Positions 1 through 10,126 are shown, numbered from the stretch's first letter. The stretch: DNA of 64,000 nt from Pseudolabrys taiwanensis (GCF_003367395.1 NZ_CP031417.1:2480001-2544000), one strand, 5' to 3'. Notes: generated by a model not told the origin, from the letters alone. Numbers and translations are program-made.

Positions 1-45
1 GCGGCCGCATGGCCGAATCAAGCCGCCGCCGATAAACAGCCGGAT

Positions 46-1185
46 ATGCTCTTTTCGCGACGTAGTTCCTGCCTCACCCTCGCCGCCTGTCTCGTGGCCC
101 CGCGTGTCGCCTTCGCACAGGCGCCGAGCCCGGCCGCGATCGCCGACTATGAAGCCAAGCTCAAGAAATACGAGCAGGCGCGCGCCGCCTATGACGCGGT
201 CGCGGACACCTATTGGGACCAGGTCACGGAGAAGCGCCGCACCCGCAACGCCAAACGGCGCGAGCGCGTCGCCGTCACCATCGACGACTACGTCCTGACG
301 CAGCCACCGCAATACAGCGGCCCGCCGCGCCCGGCCGATCCCTTCGGCCGTCCGCCCCCGTCGGAACAGCCGCCGATCCCGGTCATCGCCGACTTCCTCA
401 AGGCGGCCGCCGACCAGTTCGGTTTCGTGCCGGACCGGCCGCAAAACGATGCCGACTTCAAGCGCGCCTATGCGCGCGCCGGCCTCGCCGCCGGTCTGAC
501 GCGCGAGCAGATCATCGGCGTCTACGCCTTCGAGACCGGCGGCAACGGTACTTACGACATGCAGGCCGGCGTCACGCCGACGCGGCCCAATGCGATCTCG
601 CCGGCGGTCGGCTACAACCAGCTTCTGTCGACCAATACCGTCTCGCTGCTCGCGGAATTCGGCGAACGCTATCTCGCCGCCCTGCGCATGAAAGCGCTGC
701 CGATGCGCGGCGAAGCCAAGCGCGTGTTCGAGCGCAAGATCGAAGCATTCAAGCGCATGATCGCCTACAGCCGGTCGGTGCCGCAGCGCTGGAGCGAGCA
801 GGACAAGCTCGCCAAGACGACGCGCGGCGGCTGGGGCGTGCACGCCGCGGTGCTCGACATCGACATCGGTCCGATGCTGCAGGTGCAGAAGCTCATCAAC
901 TCGGTGCACTTCGCCAAGATGAAGGGCTACACCGCGCCGCTGACGCCGGCCGAGCTCGAGGCGATGAACCTGACCGGCGACGGCAACGGCTTCGACATCG
1001 TCAGCATGCCGCATGCCTATCGCGACCGCGTGCCGACGGCCAACTTCTTTCAGCAGCGTGGCTACGAGCGCAATCCGGTCGCGCGCCGCACCGGCGTCGT
1101 CGCCAATCTGCTTGCCGATATGGAAGCGAAGATGGCGCGCGGCGCGCAATCGCCCGGCGCGCGCGAACTGGCCTCGGCGTTCTAA
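46..1185 (+). CDS. Exported protein with a lytic-transglycosylase-like core
   Basis: This 379-residue protein begins with a signal peptide whose likely cleavage follows AFA at residue 24. A charged helical stretch (30-75) and a proline-rich linker (85-112) come next. The core contains a glutamate in FETGGNG (Glu163) followed about 25 residues later by a GYNQLL motif, the spacing and pattern seen in lysozyme-fold lytic transglycosylases (catalytic Glu, then a GLMQ-like motif). I infer a periplasmic peptidoglycan-acting or lysozyme-like protein, but the family is not one I recognise by name. The next gene, also exported, follows after 21 bases and may be co-transcribed. Confidence 0.7.
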   Translation: MLFSRRSSCLTLAACLVAPRVAFAQAPSPAAIADYEAKLKKYEQARAAYDAVADTYWDQVTEKRRTRNAKRRERVAVTIDDYVLTQPPQYSGPPRPADPFGRPPPSEQPPIPVIADFLKAAADQFGFVPDRPQNDADFKRAYARAGLAAGLTREQIIGVYAFETGGNGTYDMQAGVTPTRPNAISPAVGYNQLLSTNTVSLLAEFGERYLAALRMKALPMRGEAKRVFERKIEAFKRMIAYSRSVPQRWSEQDKLAKTTRGGWGVHAAVLDIDIGPMLQVQKLINSVHFAKMKGYTAPLTPAELEAMNLTGDGNGFDIVSMPHAYRDRVPTANFFQQRGYERNPVARRTGVVANLLADMEAKMARGAQSPGARELASAF

Positions 1186-1206
1186 CAGCCGCTGCGGCGG
1201 CGGGAT

Positions 1207-1560
1207 GTGAGCATGAAACTCGCGCGTCTGATCCTTGCCGGCGCTGCGCTCGCCCTCGTTGGCGCGACCTCCGCGGCGGCGCAAGACATCCGCGGCCTCG
1301 AAGTCTGCACCGCCGAGAAGCAGATGGATCGCCGCACCGGCTGCCTGCAGGCCAATGTCGAGTTTCTGCAGCAGGCGCTCGCCAAACAGGCGCGCGAGAG
1401 CAACAGCAAGCTCGATGCGGCCAATCGCGAGCGCGCCGCGGCCCGAACCGATCTCGCCGCCGCCAAGGCCGACATCGCGGCACTGAAGGACGCCGTCGCG
1501 AAGCTCCAGAGCGAACTGGCGCAATTGAAGTCGAAGGCCGAGCCGGCCGCCAAGAAATAG
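1207..1560 (+). CDS. Small exported coiled-coil protein
   Basis: A 117-residue protein with a clear signal peptide (cleavage after SAAAQ, about residue 26), two cysteines in the mature N-terminus (VC and GC, 12 residues apart, possibly a disulfide) and a continuous Ala/Lys/Leu-rich coiled coil from about residue 50 to the end. It starts with GTG at 1207 or with ATG two codons later. It lies between the lytic-transglycosylase-like gene and ndvA, which suggests an envelope role. No specific function can be assigned. Confidence 0.65.
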   Translation: MSMKLARLILAGAALALVGATSAAAQDIRGLEVCTAEKQMDRRTGCLQANVEFLQQALAKQARESNSKLDAANRERAAARTDLAAAKADIAALKDAVAKLQSELAQLKSKAEPAAKK

Positions 1561-1641
1561 CGGCGCGTCGAACGCCGCCGGCATCGCCAAGACGCGGCCG
1601 GACCGCTAAACAAGAGGCGTCGACATCAGGTCTTCGGCGCC

Positions 1642-3390
1642 ATGAAGTTCGTCCGCATCTATGCCCGCGTCTTGTCCCTGCTCGGCCGGCGCCAGGGCGT
1701 CGCCTGGATGCTCGGCATCGCCAACCTCGCCATCGCCGCCACCCAGTTCGCCGAGCCGGTGCTGTTCGGCCGGGTCATCGATGCGCTCACCGGCAAAGGC
1801 GACCGCACGCTCGCCTTCCTGCTCGGCGTCTGGGCCTGCTTCGGCCTGTTCAACATCGTCGCCGGCACGCTGATCGCGCTCTATGCCGACCGGCTCGCGC
1901 ACGAGCAGCGTCACACGGTGCTCAGCGACTACTTCCAGCACGTGCTCGAACTGCCGACCGCGTTTCACAGCGAGGTGCATTCCGGCCGGCTGATGAAGGT
2001 GATGCTGCAAGGCACGGACTCGCTCTGGGGCCTGTGGGTCGGCTTCTTTCGCGACCACATGTCCGGCTTCGTGATGTTCTTCGTGCTGCTGCCGCTGTCC
2101 ATGATCATGAACTGGCGGCTCGGCCTGCTGCTGATCGGCCTCACCCTCGTCTTCGCGGTCCTGACCGTGCTGGTGATGCGCAAGACCGAGGAGTTGCAAG
2201 GGCTGGTCGAAGAGCACTACTCGGAGCTTGCCGAACGCGCTTCCGACACCCTCGGCAACATCGCTCTGGTGCATAGCTTCACGCGCGTCGATGCCGAGGT
2301 ATCCGGCCTCAAGTCCGTCATCGACCGGCTGCTCGCCGCGCAGATCCCGGTGCTGTCCTGGTGGGCGGTGATCTCCGTGCTCACGCGCGCCTCGACCACG
2401 ATCACCATGCTGCTGATCATCGCCGTCGGCGCCTGGCTCAACGGCCGCGGCCTCTCGTCGGTCGGCGAGATCGTCACCTTCATGGGCTTTGCCGGCCTGT
2501 TGATCGACAAGCTGCAGCACACGGCCTCGTTCACCAACCACGTCTTCACCGAGGCCCCGCGCCTGCAAGAGTTCTTCGACGTGCTCGATACCGTGCCGGC
2601 CGTGCGCGACAAGGCGACGGCGGTCGATCCCGGCCGCGTGCGCGGCCAAGTCGAATTTCGCGACGTCACCTTCTCCTATGGCGGCGCGCTGCCGGCGCTC
2701 TCGGGCATCAATCTCGCCGCCGAGCCCGGCCAGACGGTCGCGCTCGTCGGGCCGACCGGCGCCGGCAAGAGCACGGCGCTCGCATTGCTCTATCGCAGCT
2801 TCGATCCGCAATCGGGCGCGATCCTGATCGACGGCACGGATGTGCGCGATATCACGCTGACCGCGCTCCGGCGCAATATTGGCGTCGTGTTCCAGGAAGG
2901 GCTGCTGTTCAACCGCTCGATCGCCGACAATCTGCGCATCGGCAAGCCGGACGCGACGCTCGAGGAAATGCGCGACGCCGCGCGGCGCGCGCAGGCGCTC
3001 GACTTCATCGAGGACGACCGCCACGGCTTCGATGCCCGCGTCGGCGAGCGCGGCCGCATGCTGTCAGGTGGCGAGCGTCAGCGCTTGGCCATCGCGCGGG
3101 CGCTGCTCAAGGACGCGCCGATCCTGATCCTCGACGAGGCCACCAGCGCGCTCGATGCCCGCACCGAAACGCGGCTGCTCGCCGCGCTCGACGAGGTCAT
3201 GAAGGGCCGCACCACCTTCGTCATTGCGCACCGCCTCGCCACCATTCGCCGGGCCGATAAGATCCTGGTGTTCGAAGGCGGCCGCATCGTCGAGACCGGC
3301 ACCTTCGACGAACTCGTGCGCGCCAATGGCCCCTTCGCCGGCCTGGCACGCGCGCAGTTCATGGCGGACGACGCGAGCGCGAAAGGTTAA
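1642..3390 (+). CDS. ndvA: NdvA-type cyclic glucan ABC exporter (fused permease/ATPase)
   Basis: A 582-residue half-transporter with an N-terminal six-helix membrane domain (about 1-320) and a C-terminal ABC ATPase. Visible motifs are Walker A GPTGAGKS at 370-377, the signature LSGGERQRL, Walker [12 protein letters not shown] and the H-loop IAHRLAT. The whole chain, including the start [14 protein letters not shown] and [18 protein letters not shown], matches NdvA/ChvA. Those proteins export cyclic beta-glucan across the inner membrane in rhizobia and agrobacteria, where it matters for osmoadaptation and host interaction. No NdvB glucan synthase is in the window. The 3' side is filled with dispersed repeats before the convergent TetR gene. 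Confidence 0.88.
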   Translation: MKFVRIYARVLSLLGRRQGVAWMLGIANLAIAATQFAEPVLFGRVIDALTGKGDRTLAFLLGVWACFGLFNIVAGTLIALYADRLAHEQRHTVLSDYFQHVLELPTAFHSEVHSGRLMKVMLQGTDSLWGLWVGFFRDHMSGFVMFFVLLPLSMIMNWRLGLLLIGLTLVFAVLTVLVMRKTEELQGLVEEHYSELAERASDTLGNIALVHSFTRVDAEVSGLKSVIDRLLAAQIPVLSWWAVISVLTRASTTITMLLIIAVGAWLNGRGLSSVGEIVTFMGFAGLLIDKLQHTASFTNHVFTEAPRLQEFFDVLDTVPAVRDKATAVDPGRVRGQVEFRDVTFSYGGALPALSGINLAAEPGQTVALVGPTGAGKSTALALLYRSFDPQSGAILIDGTDVRDITLTALRRNIGVVFQEGLLFNRSIADNLRIGKPDATLEEMRDAARRAQALDFIEDDRHGFDARVGERGRMLSGGERQRLAIARALLKDAPILILDEATSALDARTETRLLAALDEVMKGRTTFVIAHRLATIRRADKILVFEGGRIVETGTFDELVRANGPFAGLARAQFMADDASAKG

Positions 3391-3393
3391 GTC

Positions 3394-3498
3394 CGTCATC
3401 CCGGCCGAGCGCGTCAGCGTGAGAGCCGGAATCCAGTACGCGCTGCCCTGTCGATAGACTGCGGCGGTCTGGATCGCCCGCTTACGCGGGCGATGACC
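3394..3498. repeat. Dispersed palindromic repeat (GTCATC...GATGAC type)
   Basis: The ends are inverted (GTCATCCCG at the left, GGGCGATGACC at the right) and the interior contains the GGAATCCAG / CTGGAT pairing typical of small dispersed repeats in rhizobial genomes. It sits between the convergent ndvA and tetR genes, so its transcript could fold as a terminator in either direction. Confidence 0.6.
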
Positions 3499-3521
3499 AT
3501 CCGTTGGAGGTCATAGACGTA

Positions 3522-3583
3522 TGAAGCGAAGCGGAACGCGAGGCTGAGCGAACCCGGATTTCGCTTCGCTCATCCGGGCTACG
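3522..3583. repeat. Dispersed repeat, copy A (shared with 6930-6993)
   Basis: The 31-base core at 3553-3583 is identical to 6963-6993 and contains inverted CCCGGAT / ATCCGGG around CTTCGCT. The preceding bases (AGCGAAGCGGAACGCGAGGCTGA) are also similar in both copies. Each copy lies in a convergent gene junction. Confidence 0.8.
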
Positions 3584-3591
3584 AACCACGG

Positions 3592-4158
3592 CTACTTCCG
3601 CACCAGCGCGACCGCGGCGGCACCGGCGGCCTCGGCATAAGACGCATCACGGTGCACCTGCATCGACGAGAACGCGCCGTCGAACAACAGCATGACCTGC
3701 CGCGCGCGGGCCTTGGGATCGCTCAAGCCGGCGGCGGCGATGCGGCGTTCGAACTCGGCCTCGACCTTCTTCTTGTGCGCCGACGCAGCCTTCACCGCCG
3801 GATGTCCGGGCATGGCTGCAAGCTCCGCCGCGGTGCGCAAGAAACCGCAGCCGCGCCATTTCGGATTCCGGCCGAGCTTCGCGATGTTGTCGAACACCGC
3901 CCGCACTTTGTCCGCGAGGCTGCCCTCGGTCGTGTCCATCCAGCCGACGATATATTTGAGCGTCGGCTGATCGCGCTCCTGAAGGTAGGCGGCGATCAGA
4001 TCGTCCTTGCTGCGGAAGTGATAATAGAGCGTGCGCTTGGTAATGCCGGCGCGCTTGGCCACTTCGTCGACGCCGACGCTTTTGACGCCGACGCCCGCGA
4101 ACAGCTTGGAGGCGGTGGCAAGAATGCGGTCGCGGGTGGCCTGGGCGTCGCGGGGCAT
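3592..4158 (-). CDS. TetR/AcrR family transcriptional regulator
   Basis: A 188-residue repressor-type protein. The N-terminal helix-turn-helix is unmistakable (RDRILATASKLFAGVG at 9-24, then VDEVAKRAGITKRTLYYHF), followed by an all-helical ligand domain with a CGFLRTAAEL segment. It is transcribed divergently from the enoyl-CoA hydratase gene. A near-perfect dyad 10 bases upstream of its own start suggests autorepression and control of the hydratase gene. The likely effector is an acyl-CoA or small hydrophobic molecule, but this is inferred only from the neighbour. Confidence 0.88.
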   Translation of the reverse strand: MPRDAQATRDRILATASKLFAGVGVKSVGVDEVAKRAGITKRTLYYHFRSKDDLIAAYLQERDQPTLKYIVGWMDTTEGSLADKVRAVFDNIAKLGRNPKWRGCGFLRTAAELAAMPGHPAVKAASAHKKKVEAEFERRIAAAGLSDPKARARQVMLLFDGAFSSMQVHRDASYAEAAGAAAVALVRK

Positions 4159-4167
4159 GGCGGCAAA

Positions 4168-4189
4168 GTATACCGACTAGTGAGTATAC
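4168..4189. promoter_or_regulatory. Probable TetR operator palindrome
   Basis: GTATAC (4168-4173), ACTAGT (4176-4181) and GTATAC (4184-4189) form a 22-base dyad centred at 4178.5. Only the two-base spacers break the symmetry. The site is 10 bases upstream of the TetR gene start and 73 bases upstream of the hydratase start, the usual place for a shared TetR-family operator. Confidence 0.75.
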
Positions 4190-4261
4190 ACAAGCAAGGC
4201 GCCCTGCGACCCTTTGCGTGCGCCGGACGGGCCGTCCGTGCCGGCCAGCCGAGGTCACGAT

Positions 4262-5074
4262 ATGCCGAAATCAGCCGATACCGTCTCCGATGCCGTCTTG
4301 CGCCAGGACGACGACCGCATCGCCCTGCTCACGCTCAACCGCCCCGACAAGCTCAATGCCCTCAACTACGACCTGATCGACCGCCTCTCCGCCCATCTCG
4401 ACGCGATCGAGGCCGACGACACGATCCGCGTCGTCATCCTCACCGGCGCCGGCGAGCGCGCCTTTTCGGCCGGCGCCGACATCGCCGAGTTTGCCCCGAG
4501 CGTGCGCAAGGGCGCGCCGGCGGCGCTACGAGAATTCGTACAGCGCGGCCAGCGGCTCACCGCCCGCATCGAGACCTTCCCCAAGCCGATTATCGCCGCG
4601 GTCAACGGCCTCGCTTATGGCGGCGGCTCCGAGATCACGGAGGCGGCGCCGCTCGCCATCGCCAGCGAACGCGCCGAGTTCTGCAAAGCCGAGATCACGC
4701 TGGGCTTTGCCCCGCCCTTCGGCGGCTCGCAGCGCCTGCCGCGCTTGATCGGCCGCAAGCGCGCGCTGCGCATGATTCTCACCGCCGAGCCGATCAGCGC
4801 CTGGAAAGCGCGCGATTTCGGCCTCATCAACGAGGTGGTGCCGCACAACAAGCTCTACGAGGAGGCCTTTCGCCTCGCCCGCGTCATCGCCGAGAAATCG
4901 CCGCTGGCCGTCGCCGCCTGCCTCAATAGCGTCACCCGCGGCATCAACGTGCCGATCGACGAGGGGCTCGCCATCGAGGCCAATGCCTTCGCCCGCATGG
5001 TACCGACCAAGGACATCGAGGAAGGAATCACGGCCTGGCTCGATCGGCGGCGGCCGCAATTCACGGGACGATAG
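4262..5074 (+). CDS. Enoyl-CoA hydratase/isomerase (crotonase family)
   Basis: I place the start at ATG 4262, preceded by GAGG at 4251-4254, rather than an upstream in-frame ATG at 4214; this gives 270 residues. Crotonase hallmarks are present: the oxyanion segment AFSAGADIAEF, then YGGGSEITEAAP and FCKAEITLGFAPPFGGSQRL, which place glutamates at both catalytic positions known in rat mitochondrial hydratase. It probably hydrates enoyl-CoA in a beta-oxidation-like pathway. It is divergent from a TetR regulator and shares a palindromic operator with it, so it is probably induced by an acyl-CoA-related ligand. Confidence 0.85.
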   Translation: MPKSADTVSDAVLRQDDDRIALLTLNRPDKLNALNYDLIDRLSAHLDAIEADDTIRVVILTGAGERAFSAGADIAEFAPSVRKGAPAALREFVQRGQRLTARIETFPKPIIAAVNGLAYGGGSEITEAAPLAIASERAEFCKAEITLGFAPPFGGSQRLPRLIGRKRALRMILTAEPISAWKARDFGLINEVVPHNKLYEEAFRLARVIAEKSPLAVAACLNSVTRGINVPIDEGLAIEANAFARMVPTKDIEEGITAWLDRRRPQFTGR

Positions 5075-5201
5075 CGCGCGACACCACCACCGTAGGAATG
5101 CGTGTTGCGCGTAAAAGCTCGTCACCTCTGCGCCGCTGGCGGTCCCGCGGCGTTCACGACCGTGTTACAAGGAGCCCAACATCAATGGACTCCTCGCTGC
5201 A

Positions 5202-6905
5202 ATGGCCGACCCCGCTAAAGATACCGTCTGCGTTCCCGCCGCCCTCTCCGGCTATCAGATCCTCTGCGACCCCCGACTGAACAAGGGCACCGCGTTTTCC
5301 GACGAGGAGCGCGACCGGTTCGGCCTGCACGGCCTGTTGCCGCCGAACGTCGCGACCATGGACGGGCAGATCGCCCGCCGGCTGACCGCCCTGCGCAGCT
5401 TCTCGACCGACGTCGAACGCTATTCCTTCCTGCGCGACCTGCAGGACACCAACGAGACGTTGTTCTACGGCCTGCTCTCGAACAACGTGAAGGAGCTGCT
5501 GCCGATCGTCTATACGCCGACCGTCGGCGCCGGCTGCCGGCACTTCAGCCAGCTCTTCCGCCGGCCGCGCGGTGTTTTCCTCAGCCTGCCGCATCGCGCG
5601 CATATCCGGCAGATTCTGGCGAACCCGCATTTCGACCGCACCGAGGTGATCGTGGTCACCGACGGCGAGCGCATTCTCGGCCTCGGCGACCAGGGCGTCG
5701 GCGGCATGGGCATCCCGATCGGCAAGCTCGCGCTCTATACCGCCTGTGGCGGCATCGCCCCGGCGACCGCGCTGCCGATCTTCCTCGATGTCGGCACCGA
5801 CAACGAATACATCCTCAAGGATCCGCTTTACGTCGGCTGGCGTCATTCGCGCGTGCGCGGCCAGGAGTACGACGATTTCATCGAAGACTTCATCGCCGCG
5901 GTCCACGAGCGCTGGCCGCACGTGATGCTGCAATGGGAAGACTTCGCCAAGAGCAACGCCACGCGCCTGCTCGAGCGTTACCGCGACCGGCTCTGCACCT
6001 TCAACGACGACATCCAGGGCACCGCGGCGGTCGCCACCGGCACGCTGTTGTCGGCGATCAACGTCACCGGTGTGCCGCTCACGGAGCAGCGCATCGCCGT
6101 GTTCGGCGCCGGCTCGGCCGGCTGCGGCATCGCGGCGCTCATCATGGCGGCCATGATCGATGCCGGTTTGCCGGCGCGCGAGGCGGCGCGGCGCTTTTAT
6201 CTCGTCGATCGCGACGGCCTGCTGCTCGAGGGCATGCCGGACATCGCTTCGTTCCAGCGGCCGTTCCTGCAACCGCGCGACGCCGTCGCGTCATGGCAGC
6301 GCAGCGGCGATCGCATCGGGCTGCTCGACGTCATCGAGAACGCCAAGCCGACGGCGCTCATCGGCGTCTCGGCGCAGACCAACGCCTTCAACGAGACGGT
6401 GGTGCGCGCAATGGCCGCGCACAACAAGCACCCGATCATCTTCCCCTTGTCGAACCCGGTCTCGTGCGCGGAGGCCGATCCGGCCGATGTCGAGCGCTGG
6501 AGCGAAGGCCGGGCCGTCATCGGCACCGGCAGCCCCTTCCCGCCGCTGATGCGCGGCGGCGAGTCCTTCAGCGTCGACCAGACCAACAACTCCTACATCT
6601 TCCCGGGGGTCGGCCTCGGCGCGGTGGCGACGCAGGCCGCGCGCATCACCGACACGATGTTCATGGCCGCGGCCAAGGCACTGGCGGAGCTATCGCCGGC
6701 CAAGCGCAATCCGCAGGCCAATCTGCTGCCGCCGGTCACCGCCTTGCGCGACGTCGCGATCTCGATCGCCGTCGCGGTCGGCAAGCAGGCGGTCGCCGAG
6801 GGGCTGACGAGCGGCGTTACCGCCGACACGGTGGAGGCTGCCGTCCATGCCAAGATGTGGACGGCGCGTTACCGGCCCTATCGCCGCGCCGGCGCGAACG
6901 ATTAG
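5202..6905 (+). CDS. maeA: NAD-dependent malic enzyme
   Basis: A 567-residue protein, the usual size for the large single-domain malic enzyme family of E. coli MaeA, which decarboxylates L-malate to pyruvate. Motifs include YTPTVGAGCRHFSQ (catalytic Tyr104 region), the metal-binding QWEDFAKSN and FNDDIQGTAAV, the nucleotide-binding GAGSAGCGIA, and FPLSNPVSCAEA. The ATG at 5202 has no Shine-Dalgarno of its own. An AAGGAG at 5169-5174 is instead well placed for an overlapping short ORF (5185-5280). The 3' end converges on fliJ across a dispersed repeat. Confidence 0.9.
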   Translation: MADPAKDTVCVPAALSGYQILCDPRLNKGTAFSDEERDRFGLHGLLPPNVATMDGQIARRLTALRSFSTDVERYSFLRDLQDTNETLFYGLLSNNVKELLPIVYTPTVGAGCRHFSQLFRRPRGVFLSLPHRAHIRQILANPHFDRTEVIVVTDGERILGLGDQGVGGMGIPIGKLALYTACGGIAPATALPIFLDVGTDNEYILKDPLYVGWRHSRVRGQEYDDFIEDFIAAVHERWPHVMLQWEDFAKSNATRLLERYRDRLCTFNDDIQGTAAVATGTLLSAINVTGVPLTEQRIAVFGAGSAGCGIAALIMAAMIDAGLPAREAARRFYLVDRDGLLLEGMPDIASFQRPFLQPRDAVASWQRSGDRIGLLDVIENAKPTALIGVSAQTNAFNETVVRAMAAHNKHPIIFPLSNPVSCAEADPADVERWSEGRAVIGTGSPFPPLMRGGESFSVDQTNNSYIFPGVGLGAVATQAARITDTMFMAAAKALAELSPAKRNPQANLLPPVTALRDVAISIAVAVGKQAVAEGLTSGVTADTVEAAVHAKMWTARYRPYRRAGAND

Positions 6906-6929
6906 GAGCGGGAATTGTCCGTAGCCTGC

Positions 6930-6993
6930 ATGGAGCGCAGCGGAATGCGGGGCTGACTTAGGCCCGGATTTCGCTTCGCTCATCCGGGCTACG
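6930..6993. repeat. Dispersed repeat, copy B (shared with 3522-3583)
   Basis: The core at 6963-6993 is identical over 31 bases to 3553-3583 and is itself an inverted repeat (CCCGGAT / ATCCGGG). It lies between the convergent malic enzyme and fliJ genes. Confidence 0.8.
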
Positions 6994-7019
6994 GCAGGTT
7001 CTGTTGTCTTGAAGCGCCG

Positions 7020-7442
7020 TTAAATGCGCACGCCGCCGGTGCTGTAACGGAGCGCCGCGATGCGGTCGAGCTCGTTCTGCTCGCGGGCATTGGCTTCGGC
7101 CTTCTCGCGCGCCTGGTCGCGCTCGTCGAGCATCTCGACCTTCTTGAGCTCCTCGAAGGCCTCGCCGAGCGAAGCCTTGGCGTCGTCGAGCTGCGCACGC
7201 AGTTCGTCGGTCGAACGCTTGAGATTCTCTTTCCGCGTCATCGCCGCCTTGGCGTAGGTCGGATAGGCGAAGTGGCCCGGGTCATGGATACCGGCGCGGT
7301 CCTGCTCGAGCTTGATCTCACGATCGAGCTCGGTACCGATGCGGTCGAATTCCGCGATCATCGACTCGATCTGCGCGACCTTGCGCCGTTTCTCGTCGAC
7401 CTGGAATTTCTTGAGCCGGATAAGCGTTTCGCGTGACTTCAT
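7020..7442 (-). CDS. fliJ: Flagellar export chaperone FliJ
   Basis: A 140-residue, almost entirely helical and highly charged protein starting MKSRETLIRLKKFQVDEKRR, typical of FliJ, the coiled-coil stalk that works with the FliI ATPase ring in flagellar type III export. It lies 108 bases downstream of fliI on the same strand, so the pair is probably one transcript. Size and position match the fliI-fliJ order of alphaproteobacteria. Confidence 0.88.
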   Translation of the reverse strand: MKSRETLIRLKKFQVDEKRRKVAQIESMIAEFDRIGTELDREIKLEQDRAGIHDPGHFAYPTYAKAAMTRKENLKRSTDELRAQLDDAKASLGEAFEELKKVEMLDERDQAREKAEANAREQNELDRIAALRYSTGGVRI

Positions 7443-7550
7443 CGACTGGATACTCCCCCGAAGTCCCGAATTCCGCCGGCCAGCCGCATACCATCGACCC
7501 GGCGCAGGCGGCCCCGGACGTTCAGTGGACGCGATCCTGCGTCAATAACG

Positions 7551-8876
7551 TTAGTTTTCTGTTTCCAAGCCGCTTAAAATGCGCTCAAGCCGCTGGTACC
7601 CCTCCGCCAAAGTTGTGGATTCGTCCTTGCGCTGGCCAAGGAACGTCTCCAGCGGCTTGTTGAAACCGATGGCTTCGTCGACGTCGGGGCTGGACCCGGG
7701 CCGATAGGCGCCGAGCCGGATGAGTTCCTCCATGTCGGCATAGGTCGCCATCACCTGCTTGGCGCGGGTGATGACCGGCAGGAAGGCGGGATCGGCCGCC
7801 TTGGGCATGGTGCGGGAGATGGACTTGAGGATGTTGATCGCCGGGTAGCGCCCGCGCTCGGCGATCGCGCGCTCCATCACGATATGACCGTCGAGAATGC
7901 CGCGCACCGCGTCGGCGACCGGTTCGTTGTGGTCGTCGCCGTCGACCAGCACCGTGAAGATGCCGGTGATGGTGCCTTCGTCGGTGCCGGGGCCCGCGCG
8001 CTCGAGAAGACGCGGCAGTTCCGTGAACACCGTCGGCGTATAGCCCTTGGCGGTCGGCGGCTCGCCCGCCGAGAGGCCGATCTCGCGTTGCGCCATGGCA
8101 AAGCGCGTGACCGAGTCCATCAGCACCAGCACGTCCTTCTGCAGGTCGCGGAAGAACTCGGCGATGGCGAGCGTCAGATATGCGGCCTGACGCCGCATCA
8201 AGGCCGGCTCGTCCGAGGTCGAGACCACGACCACCGAGCGGGCCAGGCCCTCGGGACCGAGATCGTCCTGCAGGAACTCCTGCACCTCGCGGCCGCGTTC
8301 GCCGACGAGGCCGATGACCGAGACGTCGGCATTCACATTGCGGGCCATCATCGACAGCAGCACCGACTTACCGACGCCGGAACCGGCGAAGATGCCCATG
8401 CGCTGACCGCGGCAGCAGGTGATGAAGGTGTTGAGGGCGCGCACGCCGAGATCGAGCGGCTCGCCGACCCGGCGCCTGGCATGCGCCGGCGGCGGCGAGT
8501 TGCGGAAGGAGTAAGGCGCCGGCCCCGGCGCCAGCGGGCCGAGGCCGTCGATCGGCTCGCCGAGCGCATTGACGACGCGGCCGAGCCAGGATTCGGACGG
8601 GCGCACCGCGCCGGCCGCGGTCGATACCACGGCGCGGCAGCCGCGCCGCACGCCATCGAGCGAGGCGAACGGCATCGCCAGCGCGTGGCCGCCGGAAAAA
8701 CCGACCACCTCGCAGGGGATCATCCTGCCGATGCCGGTCTCGACATTGAGCCGGGCGCCGACCGACATCGCGTGGATCGGACCGGCGATCTCCACCATCA
8801 GACCGCGCACGCCGACCACGCGGCCATAGATCTCGACGCCGTCGATATCGCCGATCTGTTCGGCCAGGGCTTTCAT
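7551..8876 (-). CDS. fliI: Flagellum-specific export ATPase FliI
   Basis: A 441-residue export ATPase if started at ATG 8876 ([14 protein letters not shown]). A GTG at 8912 would add 12 residues; neither start has a strong Shine-Dalgarno. Walker A is GSGVGKS, and [18 protein letters not shown] and [15 protein letters not shown] are the F1-beta-like segments conserved in FliI. It energises export of flagellar rod, hook and filament subunits at the inner face of the basal body. It is followed by fliJ, and ctrA lies divergently upstream, which matches CtrA control of flagellar genes in this group. Confidence 0.92.
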   Translation of the reverse strand: MKALAEQIGDIDGVEIYGRVVGVRGLMVEIAGPIHAMSVGARLNVETGIGRMIPCEVVGFSGGHALAMPFASLDGVRRGCRAVVSTAAGAVRPSESWLGRVVNALGEPIDGLGPLAPGPAPYSFRNSPPPAHARRRVGEPLDLGVRALNTFITCCRGQRMGIFAGSGVGKSVLLSMMARNVNADVSVIGLVGERGREVQEFLQDDLGPEGLARSVVVVSTSDEPALMRRQAAYLTLAIAEFFRDLQKDVLVLMDSVTRFAMAQREIGLSAGEPPTAKGYTPTVFTELPRLLERAGPGTDEGTITGIFTVLVDGDDHNEPVADAVRGILDGHIVMERAIAERGRYPAINILKSISRTMPKAADPAFLPVITRAKQVMATYADMEELIRLGAYRPGSSPDVDEAIGFNKPLETFLGQRKDESTTLAEGYQRLERILSGLETEN

Positions 8877-8912
8877 GCGTTCAAACCATCCATGGGAGGC
8901 ATAGGCGGCCAC

Positions 8913-9412
8913 GCCCGCCGGCCGGCTCTCTCTCCCCTTGGGAAAGAGGTAAAGGCAGGCACCTCAGCGAATCTCCGGAACTTTGGTGCAACGCATTCGA
9001 TTTAACCTGTGCAAAGGGCCGTAAACTCGCCCTTAGGCTTACCGCCCGACCCTCGCCTTTAACGCGTTGTTTACCCGGGTCGTTAATCATTGGGTCATCG
9101 TCCATGGGAGTTTGGCCATTCGAATCGCCCGGCCAGGACGGAAGGGGCGAGATGGACTGACGGGAGCCGGAATCACCGCCGGCTTTCGAGCTGAGGAGAC
9201 GGACCGGCCCGTGGCGAAAAAACCACTTCCGGCAAAAGCTTAAGCCGATTCGGGCACTCGTGCCTACGGCGTGCTTGCGTGCAGGAATCAGGTTTTGTTA
9301 ACCATGTCGGAATAGTGTCGAATCGGTTTGTCCCACCGCGTATTTTTAAATGCTCGCCGCCACCCACGCGGCGCTGACCTAGAGGCCCGGTTGCGGCGAG
9401 AAGGGGACTGGC
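8913..9412 (+). promoter_or_regulatory. Divergent fliI/ctrA control region with clustered GANTC sites
   Basis: No gene is visible in these 500 bases between divergent fliI and ctrA. GANTC (CcrM methylation) sites occur at 8969, 9122, 9170, 9247, 9285 and 9320, five of them within about 200 bases. A TTAACCAT motif at 9298-9305 resembles a CtrA half-site, and a TTAA-N7-TTTA near 9060-9075 is a weaker full-site candidate. In Caulobacter, ctrA transcription is controlled by CtrA and by methylation state, so the arrangement fits autoregulation and replication-coupled control. Confidence 0.6.
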
Positions 9413-10114
<702 letters not shown>

Positions 10115-10126
10115 TCGGGTCTCGAA

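Noticed and set aside
213..2276. 687-codon plus-strand frame spanning three genes
   Set aside because: Arginine-rich frame-shifted shadow crossing three genes with clear families or signal peptides.
1606..3024. 472-codon minus-strand frame opposite ndvA
   Set aside because: Antisense shadow of ndvA; no recognisable domain and low-complexity charged composition.
9001..9075. TTAA-rich stretches as certain CtrA sites for fliI
   Set aside because: Spacings deviate from TTAA-N7-TTAA, so they are mentioned only as weak candidates.
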